NCBI GenBank assembly: GCA_965199675.1 | Contig: CBDATI010000008.1 | Coordinates: forward strand, 186,001-250,000 | From: JAJEEA01 sp965199675 | GTDB lineage: Bacteria > Acidobacteriota > Vicinamibacteria > Vicinamibacterales > UBA8438 | Direction of reading: 5' to 3' | DNA: 64,000 nucleotides | Shown: positions 36,449 through 44,479 of the stretch, piece after piece | Layout: the number at the start of each line of letters is the position of its first letter | How positions within the stretch are numbered: position 1 is the first letter of the stretch | Translations under genes and position numbers: made by a program | Notes under the pieces: generated by a model | The model's input: the letters and a program-made list of their open reading frames with translations, nothing else | Told to the model about the DNA's origin: nothing | Database searches by the model: none

Positions 36449-37666
36449 TCAGACGCGCATGGCCGAGTAGACCGCCATGTGCGCGCTCACGATGAGCCGC
36501 ATCGCCTCCTGATTGGGCTCTTGCGTCCACACGCCCCGCTCTGACGTGCCGCCGAGGGCGATGCCGTCGTTGCGCGGCTGCATGTGGACGCCGAGGACGC
36601 CGGGGGGAGCCCCGGCGGGCGGGCCGCCCTGGATGCCCCAGTCGACGTCCGCCTGGGGGACGAGCACGGTGAGCTGGCCCTTCAGCGGCATCAGCTCGTC
36701 GTCGCCGAAGAGGTCCCGGGCGCCCAGCCCGGTGCAGTTGACGACCACAGGCTCGGGCAGCGCCGCCAGCTCGCGCGGCTCGGCGAACCGGCGGATCTCG
36801 ATGCGTCCGCCGAAGCGGATGAAGTCGTGGACCAGCGCGTCGAGGTAGATGGCCGGCTCGATGCGCAGGCGGTTGCTGCGAACCGCGTAGCGGGCGCCGA
36901 AAGGGTGCTCCCCGGGCCCCAGTGTGACCTGGCCGGTGCGCAGATGGGCGGGCAGCAGCGGCTCGTCGTCCTCGTCGCCGTCGCCCCGGGCGGCGCGCGG
37001 GGGCGTGTCTCGGAGCGCGTAGCGGTCGATCCAGGAGACGCCGAAGCCCCGGCCCGCCAACTGCTGCAGCTCGCGGTAGGCGATCTCGGCCGCTTGGCGG
37101 AACTGGGCGTCCCACGCCGGGGTCCTGAGGTCGCGGTCGATCAGCCCCGAGGTGGGGGTGAAGCCCGCGAGCGACATGTTCGAGGTGGTGTCCGGGGGCA
37201 CCGACATGGCGTAGACGGTCACCGCGAACCCGCGCCGCTGCAGCTGGCGTGCGGCGGTGAGGCCCACGGCCCCGCAGCCGACGACCGCGGCCCGGCGGCG
37301 GTCGTCGGCGAGGGCCATCTCGGCCGCCATTTGGCCCGTGCCCCACGAGAGCGACATGCCGGAGCCGCCGTGGCCGTAGTTGTGGATGACGGTGGTGTCG
37401 TCGAGCCGTTCGGCGCGCAGCACGAAGCCCGAGGGACGGTGCGGGCGCAGCCCGACGGTGGTGCGGATGATGCGGTCCCACCCGGCGCGCACCGGCGCGA
37501 GGCGCAGGGGCGGGCGTTGCGGCGGGGGCGCCGCCCCCCGGGGCGGCGGGGCCGACCGCGCCGAGCACCCGACGAGGCCCGCGCCCACGAGGCCCAGGCC
37601 GCCCATCTTCAAAAGCGTTCTTCGGTCCACCTTCGCCTCCGGGTTCGTTCGTGCCGGGGCCGACAT
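36449..37666 (-). CDS. Circularly permuted D-amino-acid-oxidase-like flavoprotein, Tat/lipoprotein signal
   Basis: 405 residues. A twin-arginine pair (RRTLLKMGGLGLVG, Arg15-16) is followed by a lipobox-like LVGC (Cys34), so it is probably an exported lipoprotein. The DAAO motifs come in permuted order. The motifs that end normal DAAO, VGLRPHRP (71-78) and VIHNYGHGGSG (93-103), stand first. Then comes the FAD motif VVGCGAVGL (128-136) that normally opens the protein. TTSNMSLAGFTPTSG and VVNCTGLGARDLFGDDELMPLKGQ follow in later blocks, and the protein ends where DAAO would reach its GLRPxR motif. Predicted activity is oxidation of a D-amino acid or other amine with FAD. It is 57 bp downstream of a small unknown gene on the same strand. 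Confidence 0.87.
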   Translation of the reverse strand: MSAPARTNPEAKVDRRTLLKMGGLGLVGAGLVGCSARSAPPPRGAAPPPQRPPLRLAPVRAGWDRIIRTTVGLRPHRPSGFVLRAERLDDTTVIHNYGHGGSGMSLSWGTGQMAAEMALADDRRRAAVVGCGAVGLTAARQLQRRGFAVTVYAMSVPPDTTSNMSLAGFTPTSGLIDRDLRTPAWDAQFRQAAEIAYRELQQLAGRGFGVSWIDRYALRDTPPRAARGDGDEDDEPLLPAHLRTGQVTLGPGEHPFGARYAVRSNRLRIEPAIYLDALVHDFIRFGGRIEIRRFAEPRELAALPEPVVVNCTGLGARDLFGDDELMPLKGQLTVLVPQADVDWGIQGGPPAGAPPGVLGVHMQPRNDGIALGGTSERGVWTQEPNQEAMRLIVSAHMAVYSAMRV

Positions 37667-37723
37667 GGCCGCCGACGCGCCCACCCTGGATCGCCATGCC
37701 AGGAGAGCAACTCCCGGCGGCCG

Positions 37724-37948
37724 TCAGCCCCTCGTCTTGACCGCCAGGACGATGGTGCCCGTCTCCGCGGCAACCGCGGCCTGGATGGCGTGCCCGATCA
37801 GCGTCGCGGTGTCCACGCCGCGCCGCGCCGCCGCCTTGGCGGCAAGTGCGTCGATCTCGGCCGTCCAGCGTATCCGGTACTCGACGAGGCCGGCCTCGTC
37901 GTTGATGTACTGAGTGATTCCAACTTCGCCGATGGTCATGTCGCTCAT
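37724..37948 (-). CDS. Small conserved-looking protein of unknown function
   Basis: 74 residues (71 if the second ATG is used): MTIGEVGITQYINDEAGL, then VEYRIRWTAEIDALAAKAAA and a helical RGVDTATLIGHAIQAAVAAE. No signal peptide or known motif. It lies directly upstream of the DAAO-like gene on the same strand, 57 bp apart, so co-transcription is possible. The helix-rich C-terminal half resembles many small DNA-binding or antitoxin proteins only in a general way. Confidence 0.5.
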   Translation of the reverse strand: MSDMTIGEVGITQYINDEAGLVEYRIRWTAEIDALAAKAAARRGVDTATLIGHAIQAAVAAETGTIVLAVKTRG

Positions 37949-38060
37949 GACGCTCTGTCTCCACGTCCCGTCGGGCCAACCGGCTCCGGATCATTGTCCC
38001 ACGTGGACGGCCGGCGGCACGGGTCTCGCCGGTACGGCCCTGGATCTCCGGCCCCGGTCC

Positions 38061-38166
38061 AGTTGTGGCATGATGACCGCCTGCATCAGGGCCGGCAACC
38101 CTTGACCGTGCAGATCGGAGAGCATCGAAGATCGGTACCCGGCGTGCTCGTGGCGTCGGCGCTGCC
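38061..38166 (+). pseudogene. Frameshifted trace of a quinoprotein 3' end
   Basis: CAGTTGTGGCATGATGACC begins a stretch alignable to the last 110 bases of the quinoprotein gene ending at 32820. GMMT is in one frame, and VQIG...PGVLVASALP (compare VQIG...PGSLVAYALP) in another. It sits immediately upstream of the second quinoprotein gene, as if a neighbouring quinoprotein gene has been deleted down to its tail. Confidence 0.65.
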
Positions 38167-38209
38167 CTCGCCGCCGCGCGGCCCGAGACCAGAGGGAAAG
38201 GAGGGCGTC

Positions 38210-40264
38210 ATGCTTCGGCGTTACAGTTCACGCGTCGTCACCGCGGTCGCGATGGCTGCGCTCACGGCCGGTCTGGCGGCCCAGGCGCCCGAGCCGGGCC
38301 GCGGCTACCCGTCGACGGACTGGCCCTTCACCGGCGGCAACTGGTCCAGTTCGCGCTACACCACCCTCGACGCCGTCTCGGCCGACACCGTCGACCGACT
38401 CGGCGGGGCGTGGGTGACACCGCTCCCCGGCGGCGCGTCGTCGCGCGCGACGCCGGTGGTTCAGGACGGCGTGATCTACCTCACCGGCGGCGCCAACGTC
38501 TTCGCGTTCGACGCCAGGACCGGCGAGCCGGTCTGGCGATGGCAGCCGGATCCCGAGGCGGGACGTGTTCCCTCGTGGCAGGGCGTGGGACTCGACGACG
38601 GCCACGTCTTCTTCGGCACGCGCAGCGGCGAGGTCATCGCTCTCGACCGGGACACCGGCGCGCTGGTGTGGGCGACGCGGGTCGGAAGCCCGGTGCGGAC
38701 GCGGGGCGAGGTGGTGACCACCGCGCCCATGTACGCGCGCGGCAAGGTGTTCGTGGGCCTCGCCAACGGCGACATCGGCGGCCAGGGACGCGTGCTCGCC
38801 CTCGACGCCGCCACGGGCGACGTGGCGTGGACGTTCTTCGTGGTGCCGCGCCCCGGCGAGTTCGGCCACGAGACGTGGCCGCAGGACAACGACTCGTGGG
38901 AGTTCGGGGGCGGCGGCGTGTGGCTCGTAGGCACCGTCGATCCGGACCTCGGCCTGGTGTACTTCTCGACCGGCAACCCGGTGCCGATGTTCGGCGGCGA
39001 GCTGCGCGAGGGCGACAACCTGTTCACCGCCTCGGTCCTCGCCCTCGACATGGAGACGGGCGAGCGCCGGTGGCACTACCAGGTAGTCCGCCATGACATC
39101 TGGGACGCCGACATCGCCACGCCGCTCCTGCTCTACGACACGACGGTGGACGGCGGGCCGGTCAAGGCGGTGGCCGCGATGCGCGCCGACGGCTATCTCT
39201 TCCTGCTCGACCGCGAGACCGGTGAGCCCCTCCTGCCCATCGAGGAGCGCGAGGTGCCGCAGGATCCGCACCAGCTCACGGCGCCGACCCAGCCGTTCCC
39301 GGTCCAGACCGAGAGTATCCTCTTCGAGTGCTCGTACTGGCGCGACCGGGTGCCGCCGCCGTTCCAGCTCAACTGCAGCAGCTACACGCCCCCGTCCGTC
39401 GACGAGCAGACGGTGGTGGCGCCGGGGGTGCCGATCCCGCTGGTGCGGGTCACGCCGTTGGCGTTCTCGCCCGACACCGGCTACATCTACGCGCAGGGGC
39501 GCGCCCATGTCGGCCGGGCGCGGCGCTTCGCGGACCCGTTCGTCTGGAACACCGCGCGGTTCCACCTCACCCTGCCCGACGCGGTCGGCGTGCTCGCCGC
39601 CGTCGACACCGCGACCGGCCGGGTCGTCTGGAAGAACGAGATGCCGAGCGCGTTCCTCGGCACGAGCGGTCCCCTCGTCACCGCCGGCGACCTCCTGTTC
39701 CGGGGCTCGCCGGGCGGACAGGTCGAGGCCTACGACGTGCGCACCGGCGTTCGCCGCTGGGCGTTCCGGACGAGCGCGGAGGGCTCGCGGCTGCGCCCCG
39801 GCCCGGCCTCGGCCTACGAGCTCGACGGCACGCAGTACATCGCCATCGCCATGGGTCCCGCGCTCTGGGCGTTCACCCTCGACGGCGCCGTTCCGGCGCG
39901 CGGCGAGCCCTCGCCGGACCCGCCGGTGGATGACCGGCCGAGCGGCCCGGCCCCGAGAGAGACCGACGAGATCGACACCGCGACCCTGCTCGAGAACCCA
40001 CGGGGCTCGGTTGGCGGTCGGCGCTATGCGTTCGACGAACACAACTTCAACCCGGTTCGCGCGCGGGTCAGCGCCGGCGCGCGGGTGCGGTTCACCAACA
40101 ACGGCGAGATCCCCCACACCGTGGTCGCCCGCGACGGAAGCTGGAGCACCGGCACGCTGAACCCGGGCCTGTGGGGCTTCGTGACGTTCGACGAGCCGGG
40201 GACGTTCCTCTACCACTGCGAGGACCATCCCTGGGCGGTGGGGGAGATTACCGTCGATCCGTGA
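38210..40264 (+). CDS. Quinoprotein fused to a C-terminal cupredoxin-like domain, exported
   Basis: 684 residues: signal peptide (VVTAVAMAALTAGLAAQ), then a PQQ-type propeller (about 30-560) with blades such as LDRDTGALVWATR, LDAATGDVAWTFFV, LDMETGERRWHYQ and VDTATGRVVWKNE. The C-terminal domain (about 600-684) is of the plastocyanin/cupredoxin fold: FNPVRARVSAGARVRFTNN, IPHTVVA (first His ligand), and YHCEDHPWAVGEI (Cys and second His). Where many blue-copper domains of this type have the axial Met after HPW, Ala is present. Role: oxidation of an alcohol or sugar with electron transfer to copper, if both centres are functional. ATG 38210 follows AAAGGAGGG, a strong ribosome site. Confidence 0.88.
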   Translation: MLRRYSSRVVTAVAMAALTAGLAAQAPEPGRGYPSTDWPFTGGNWSSSRYTTLDAVSADTVDRLGGAWVTPLPGGASSRATPVVQDGVIYLTGGANVFAFDARTGEPVWRWQPDPEAGRVPSWQGVGLDDGHVFFGTRSGEVIALDRDTGALVWATRVGSPVRTRGEVVTTAPMYARGKVFVGLANGDIGGQGRVLALDAATGDVAWTFFVVPRPGEFGHETWPQDNDSWEFGGGGVWLVGTVDPDLGLVYFSTGNPVPMFGGELREGDNLFTASVLALDMETGERRWHYQVVRHDIWDADIATPLLLYDTTVDGGPVKAVAAMRADGYLFLLDRETGEPLLPIEEREVPQDPHQLTAPTQPFPVQTESILFECSYWRDRVPPPFQLNCSSYTPPSVDEQTVVAPGVPIPLVRVTPLAFSPDTGYIYAQGRAHVGRARRFADPFVWNTARFHLTLPDAVGVLAAVDTATGRVVWKNEMPSAFLGTSGPLVTAGDLLFRGSPGGQVEAYDVRTGVRRWAFRTSAEGSRLRPGPASAYELDGTQYIAIAMGPALWAFTLDGAVPARGEPSPDPPVDDRPSGPAPRETDEIDTATLLENPRGSVGGRRYAFDEHNFNPVRARVSAGARVRFTNNGEIPHTVVARDGSWSTGTLNPGLWGFVTFDEPGTFLYHCEDHPWAVGEITVDP

Positions 40265-40303
40265 AGGAGGCGGGGGCTGCGCCCGCGGGGGCGCACGAAT
40301 GGG

Positions 40304-40939
40304 CTACGCGGCGCGCTTTCCGGTGATGGCCTCGCGGAGCCCCTCGAGCAGTCCTTCGAGCTTGGCCATGCGCTCGCGGAGCTGGAGCTCGAGCTGCGTC
40401 ATCCTGGCCGCGAGTGCGTCGATGCGTTGGCGCAGTTCGGCACCCTGCGCGTCGATGCGCGCATCGATGTGTTGGCGCAGTTCGGCACCCTGCGCGTCGA
40501 TGCGCGCACTCTGTGCGTCGATGCGTTCGCGCAGTTCGGCACCCTGTGCGTCGATGCGTGCACTCTGTACGTCGATGCGTTCGCGCAGTTCGGCACCCTG
40601 TGCGTCGATGCGTTCGCGCAGTTCGGCACCCTGTGCGTCGATGCGCGCACGCTGTGCGTCGATGCGTTTGTTGACGTCCAGGAACTGGCTGCGAATGTCG
40701 GCGCGGAGGGCCCGGAAAAAAGACGTCGCGATGGCGACGAGCACGGCAACGCCGGTGGCGATGACGGTCCAGGCGGTCGCGTTAATGATGGGAGTCTCCG
40801 CGCCGACGTCATCGACGCTGTTCCGGCCATGATAGCAGCATGTGAGTTGGCGGAATGGCGGTACGCCGTCGCTCGATGGCGCGGGTCCGGCGAGGTCCGC
40901 TTGGCGGAATGGTTCTTCCTGCGGCCGACCGGCCTCCAT
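40304..40939 (-). CDS. Membrane-anchored coiled-coil protein built of 11- and 7-residue modules
   Basis: The reliable part starts at about 40789 with a transmembrane helix (TAWTVIATGVAVLVAIATSF). A coiled coil follows, made of RIDAQGAELRE (11 residues), RIDAQSA (7) and HIDA (4) modules, then LAARMTQLELQLRERMAKLE and a basic tail. The 33-bp DNA module is repeated several times between 40418 and 40670. The start is a problem: no ATG, GTG or TTG lies in frame near the helix. A GGAG element stands before ATC/ATT codons (about 40784-40789), and the first in-frame ATG is at 40939, preceded by an unlikely N-terminal extension. Either a rare start codon, a frameshift or a decayed gene is possible. 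Function unknown. Confidence 0.55.
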   Translation of the reverse strand: MEAGRPQEEPFRQADLAGPAPSSDGVPPFRQLTCCYHGRNSVDDVGAETPIINATAWTVIATGVAVLVAIATSFFRALRADIRSQFLDVNKRIDAQRARIDAQGAELRERIDAQGAELRERIDVQSARIDAQGAELRERIDAQSARIDAQGAELRQHIDARIDAQGAELRQRIDALAARMTQLELQLRERMAKLEGLLEGLREAITGKRAA

Positions 40940-40994
40940 CGGCCGGAGGAGCCATGCCTGAGTTGACGTTGGAGGGAACGGAACGGGAGGCGAT

Positions 40995-42428
40995 GTGTCG
41001 AAACTGGTTGGACCGATGCTCCTGACGGTGTCGTTGCTGGCCGCGGCCGGTCTCGCCGCCGCTGGCCAGGACACCCGGCTGCTCGAAGCAGCCCGGATCG
41101 CCGACGTGGAGACGGCGATCTCCCTGCTCGATCAGGGCGTCTCGGCGAATACCCGCCAGGCGGACGGCGCCACCGCCCTGCACTGGGCCGCCCACTGGGA
41201 CGACGCCGCGATGGCGGACGCGCTCGTCCGGGCCGGCGCCGACGTCGACGCCGCGAACGACTTCGGCGCGACGCCGCTCTGGCTCGCCTGCCGCAACGGC
41301 AGCGAGGCGATGGTCGCGGCCCTGCTGGCGGCCGGCGCCGATGTGGGCGTCGCGCTGCCCTCGGGCGAGACGGCGCTGATGACCGCGTCGCGCACCGGGT
41401 CGGTCGAGGCGGTGCGTCTCCTCGTGTCCCACGGGGCGGATGTGAACGCCCGCGAGCACACGCGAGGGCAGACGGCGCTGATGTGGGCGGTGGCCCAGCA
41501 GCATCCCGACGTCGTGGAGGCGCTGATCGCGCTCGGGGCGGACGTCCACGCCCGCTCGGCCCCGCAGCCGCGGCGCATCCACACGCGGACGGCCGGCTTC
41601 AACCCGGCCGGGGTCGTCGATACGGTGCTGGGCGGCAACACGCCGCTCCTGTTCGCCGCCCGCCAGGGCGGTCTCGTTTCGGCCGGACATCTCGTGGCCG
41701 CGGGGGCCGACGTGAACGACACCGCGGCCGCGGGTACGAGCGCCCTCGTCGTCGCCGCGCACAGCGGCCACACCGACCTTGCCCTCTTCCTGCTCGATCG
41801 GGGAGCCGACCCGGATGCGGCCGAGGCCGGCTACTCCGCCCTGCACGTCGCCACCCTGCGCGGCGACGAGACCCTGGTGGCGGCGCTGCTGGCCGGCGGC
41901 GCCGACCCGAACGCGCCGGTGGTCCGCGGCAGCCAGGGCCGGCGCAACAGCCCCGACTATGTGCTGGAGCATGACGTGGTGGGCGCCACCGCCTTCTGGC
42001 TGGCCGCGCACTTCGCCGAGCCCGGGATCATGCGCGCGCTGGTCGGCGGGGACGCCGACCCCCGGTTCATCATGGCCGACGGCACGACCCCGCTGATGGC
42101 GGCCGTGGCCGCGCGCCGCCGCCGCGAGCCGGGGCTGGCTGCGAACCCCGCCGAGGACGAGCGGCGGGTGCGGGAAGCGGCCAGGGTCGCGATCGACGCC
42201 GGAGTGGATATCAACGCGGCGGACGCAGGCGGGAACACGGCGCTGCACATCGCCGCCAGGAGACGCCTCGACACCGTGGTGACGTTGCTGGCGGACAGCG
42301 GCGCCGACCTGCACGCCGTGAACGACCAGGGGCAGACACCGCGGGAGGTGGCCGCCGGGCGCGGGGGCGCCGACAACAGCACGGTCGAGCTGCTGCGGCG
42401 CCTGGGTCCGAACCTCGCGCCTCGATAG
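40995..42428 (+). CDS. Secreted ankyrin-repeat protein
   Basis: 477 residues with a signal peptide (MLLTVSLLAAAGLAAAGQ) followed by about ten ankyrin repeats with the usual GxTALHxAAxxGHxxxVxxLLxxGADV pattern (DGATALHWAAHWDD, GETALMTASRTGS, GQTALMWAVAQQHP, GNTPLLFAARQGG, GNTALHIAARRRLD and others). There is an insertion between repeats 4 and 5 (ARSAPQPRRIHTRTAGFN) and another near residue 310. It is likely a periplasmic protein-binding scaffold; ankyrin proteins of this size often form extended solenoids. Start GTG 40995 after GGGAGG; the ATG at 41016 would also leave the signal intact. The next 60 bp show traces of a duplicated LRR-metalloprotease leader. Confidence 0.88.
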   Translation: MSKLVGPMLLTVSLLAAAGLAAAGQDTRLLEAARIADVETAISLLDQGVSANTRQADGATALHWAAHWDDAAMADALVRAGADVDAANDFGATPLWLACRNGSEAMVAALLAAGADVGVALPSGETALMTASRTGSVEAVRLLVSHGADVNAREHTRGQTALMWAVAQQHPDVVEALIALGADVHARSAPQPRRIHTRTAGFNPAGVVDTVLGGNTPLLFAARQGGLVSAGHLVAAGADVNDTAAAGTSALVVAAHSGHTDLALFLLDRGADPDAAEAGYSALHVATLRGDETLVAALLAGGADPNAPVVRGSQGRRNSPDYVLEHDVVGATAFWLAAHFAEPGIMRALVGGDADPRFIMADGTTPLMAAVAARRRREPGLAANPAEDERRVREAARVAIDAGVDINAADAGGNTALHIAARRRLDTVVTLLADSGADLHAVNDQGQTPREVAAGRGGADNSTVELLRRLGPNLAPR

Positions 42429-42439
42429 CGGCGGCCTGT

Positions 42440-42717
42440 GCGAGTCGCGGCGCCTGGCATCGGTACGGCGTCGAGCCGGCGGTCACCTCTCGGCGCACCA
42501 ACCAGGCCGCCCCGTCGCGATGAGAACCCTGGCGGCCACAGGATGTGCGAGGGCCTGCGGTGGTCGACGTGGCGGGCGCCTTCCGCGACCCGGACGACGG
42601 TGCCCCGACCTGCGGGCGCGCACGTCCGCGCCGTCCGTCGCGGCCGCGTCGGTGTCGGGGAAGCCGGGGTGACGGTGACGCAGGCGTCGGCGGGGACGGC
42701 GACGGTGACGCCGAGGT
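42440..42717 (+). pseudogene. Internally deleted remnant of an LRR-metalloprotease gene
   Basis: Two pieces alignable to the locus at 46942-52405 are joined here. 42440-42482 matches the leader just 5' of that gene (46942-46986), and 42491-42717 matches the part of its Ig-like domain at about 51490-51720 (TTCCGCGACCCGGACGAC against TTCCGCGACGCCGACGGC; GGTGTCGGGGAAGCCGG; GGGTGACGGTGACG). LRR and peptidase coding sequences are absent. Frames are broken. The small gene that follows the intact locus has a counterpart right after this remnant. Confidence 0.7.
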
Positions 42718-42779
42718 GGCGCTGACATGAGGCGTCCGGTCGCGCAACAGGGGATGTGGTTCGGCTGTAGCATGGAGAG

Positions 42780-42950
42780 ATGCCTGATTTCGCGCGGGAC
42801 ACCGTTGTCTCGAACCGGGATTTCGCCCTCGTGACGCAGATCCACCTGACCTCCGACCATGCCCTTGCCCGCGCGGCGGTCGCCTGCCACGCGGCGGTCG
42901 TCTGCAACGACGAGGCCGACTTCCTGGCGCGACTCCGGCCCCGCCGCTGA
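42780..42950 (+). CDS. Small ORF (56 aa) related to the 73-aa protein at 52609
   Basis: Intact ORF from ATG 42780 to TGA 42948-42950: MPDFARDTVVSNRDFALVTQ... to CNDEADFLARLRPRR. It aligns with the C-terminal 45 residues of the protein at 52609-52830 (RGITVSDQGLARVSEF... to CHDEADLLARLGQRR), with a 5-residue insertion (AAVVC). It follows the metalloprotease remnant exactly as its relative follows the other metalloprotease gene. No strong ribosome site is visible. It may be a decaying copy that is still open. Confidence 0.45.
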   Translation: MPDFARDTVVSNRDFALVTQIHLTSDHALARAAVACHAAVVCNDEADFLARLRPRR

Positions 42951-42970
42951 CCCATGGGACCACGAATCGC

Positions 42971-42985
42971 GTCTCGCGACGAGAC
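42971..42985. promoter_or_regulatory. Inverted repeat upstream of the MmgE/PrpD cassette
   Basis: GTCTCG-CGA-CGAGAC is a perfect 6-bp inverted repeat with a 3-bp centre, 63 bp before the GTG at 43049. It is a candidate operator for the three-gene cassette; no regulator gene is adjacent. Confidence 0.25.
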
Positions 42986-43048
42986 CACACCACGCGGTCG
43001 AGCTCGTCCACGTCTTCGGCACGCTGACGATTCGTCGAGAGGAGTAAC

Positions 43049-44479
43049 GTGAGCGACCAACAGCGCGCCACGAGCGCGATCGTGGATTTCGTGGGTCGGG
43101 CCCGCTGGCAGGATTTTCCGACGGAGGCCGTCCGAATCGCGAAGCGATGCGTCATCGACGGACTCGGCGTCATGCTGGCCGGATCGACGCAGGACGCCGG
43201 CCGTATCCTGCGCGGTTACGTCCGGACGGTCGGCGGGAAGCCGGAATCCACCGCGTTTGGCCCCGAGCCGTTCAGGAGCGGTGCGTCCGCGGCGGCGCTG
43301 CTCAACGGGACGAGCGGCCATGCGCTGGACTGGGACGACACGCAACTGGCGACCAGCGCCGACCGAATCTTCGGATTGCTGACGCACCCGACGGTGCCGC
43401 CGATGGTCACGGCGCTGGCCATCGGCGAGCGGCAGCATGCGTCCGGCGAGGCGTTCCTCGAGGCGTTTCTCACCGGCTTCGAGGTCGAGTGCAAGATCGC
43501 CGAGGCCATCAGTCCCGGCCACTACATGAAGGGATTTCACTCTTCCGGCACCGTCGGCACGTTCGGCGCGGCGGTCGCCGCGGCCAGGCTGCTGGGTCTC
43601 GACGGCGCCGGGATCGCGCACACACTCGCCATCGCGGCGAGCTCGGCCTCCGGCATACGCGTGAACTTCGGGTCGATGACCAAGCCGCTGCACGTGGGTC
43701 GCGCGTCGCAGAACGGGGTGGTCGCGGCCGAGCTTGCCGCGAGAGGCTTCACGGGCGGCCGGGACGCTCTCGATCCGCCGTGGGGCTTCTTCCAGGCCTT
43801 CAGCCACGGTGAGGGCTTCGATGCCGACCGTATCGTCGGCAAGCTCGGCGACCCGCACACGATCGTGTGGCCCGGGGTATCGATCAAGCCGTACCCGTGC
43901 GGCGTGCTCGGACATCCGACGATGGATGCCATGCGACGACTGGTGATCACGCACGACGTGCAGCCGGAGAGCATCGTGGGCATTCGCGTGCGCGCCGGGT
44001 CCAACATCCTCAATCCGCTGCGGTACCCCATCGCCACCAACGAGCTCGAGGCGAAGTTCTGTCCGGCGTTCATGGTGAGCGCCATCGCGCTCCGGCGCAA
44101 GGCGGGCATTCACGAATTCAACGACGAGTTCGTCCGCAGTGCGCCGGTGCAGGCGATGATGCGGAAGGTGGAGCGCGTGCTCGACCCGGAGATCGAAGCG
44201 CAGGGCTGGGAGAAAATCCGCAGCATCGTCGAGGTGGATCTCGACGACGGTCGCACCCTCGTCGAGGAGGCGGACCCACGCTATCGGGGCGGGCCGGACC
44301 TGCCGTTCACCCGCGAGGAGCTCCACGAGAAGTTCACCGACTGTGCGTCGCTCGTGCTGCCGCCGTCGGCGATCGAGGAGACCTTCGGCATGGTCGAGGC
44401 GCTGGAGGACCTGTCCGACGTGAGCCAGCTCTCACGCGTCTTGAGCGCAGCCCCGACGGCTGCGGCGCTTGCGCAATGA
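43049..44479 (+). CDS. MmgE/PrpD family protein (2-methylcitrate dehydratase-like)
   Basis: 476 residues, the usual MmgE/PrpD length. The family includes 2-methylcitrate dehydratase, cis-aconitate decarboxylase and several enzymes of unknown reaction. Recognisable features are RCVIDGLGVMLAGS, the HALDWDDT substrate-site motif, GFEVECKIAEA, GTVGTFGAAVAAARLLGLD, SMTKPLHVGRASQNGVVAA, and KPYPCGVLGHPTMDAM. GTG 43049 is supported by GAGAGGAG 6 bases upstream. It overlaps the next gene by four bases (ATGA). Together with a MatC-like carrier and a 2-hydroxyacid dehydrogenase it suggests uptake and conversion of a hydroxy- or dicarboxylic acid. The exact reaction is unknown. Confidence 0.9.
   Translation: MSDQQRATSAIVDFVGRARWQDFPTEAVRIAKRCVIDGLGVMLAGSTQDAGRILRGYVRTVGGKPESTAFGPEPFRSGASAAALLNGTSGHALDWDDTQLATSADRIFGLLTHPTVPPMVTALAIGERQHASGEAFLEAFLTGFEVECKIAEAISPGHYMKGFHSSGTVGTFGAAVAAARLLGLDGAGIAHTLAIAASSASGIRVNFGSMTKPLHVGRASQNGVVAAELAARGFTGGRDALDPPWGFFQAFSHGEGFDADRIVGKLGDPHTIVWPGVSIKPYPCGVLGHPTMDAMRRLVITHDVQPESIVGIRVRAGSNILNPLRYPIATNELEAKFCPAFMVSAIALRRKAGIHEFNDEFVRSAPVQAMMRKVERVLDPEIEAQGWEKIRSIVEVDLDDGRTLVEEADPRYRGGPDLPFTREELHEKFTDCASLVLPPSAIEETFGMVEALEDLSDVSQLSRVLSAAPTAAALAQ

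Noticed and set aside
36584..40264. 1226-residue plus-strand frame ending in the second quinoprotein
   Set aside because: Only the part from ATG 38210 is coding: strong ribosome site and signal peptide there. The upstream part overlaps the DAAO-like gene antisense.
40399..40830. 143-residue minus-strand frame starting at ATG 40830
   Set aside because: Reads the repeat region in a frame that gives serine/threonine/proline-rich sequence without the membrane helix and coiled coil; treated as a shadow.
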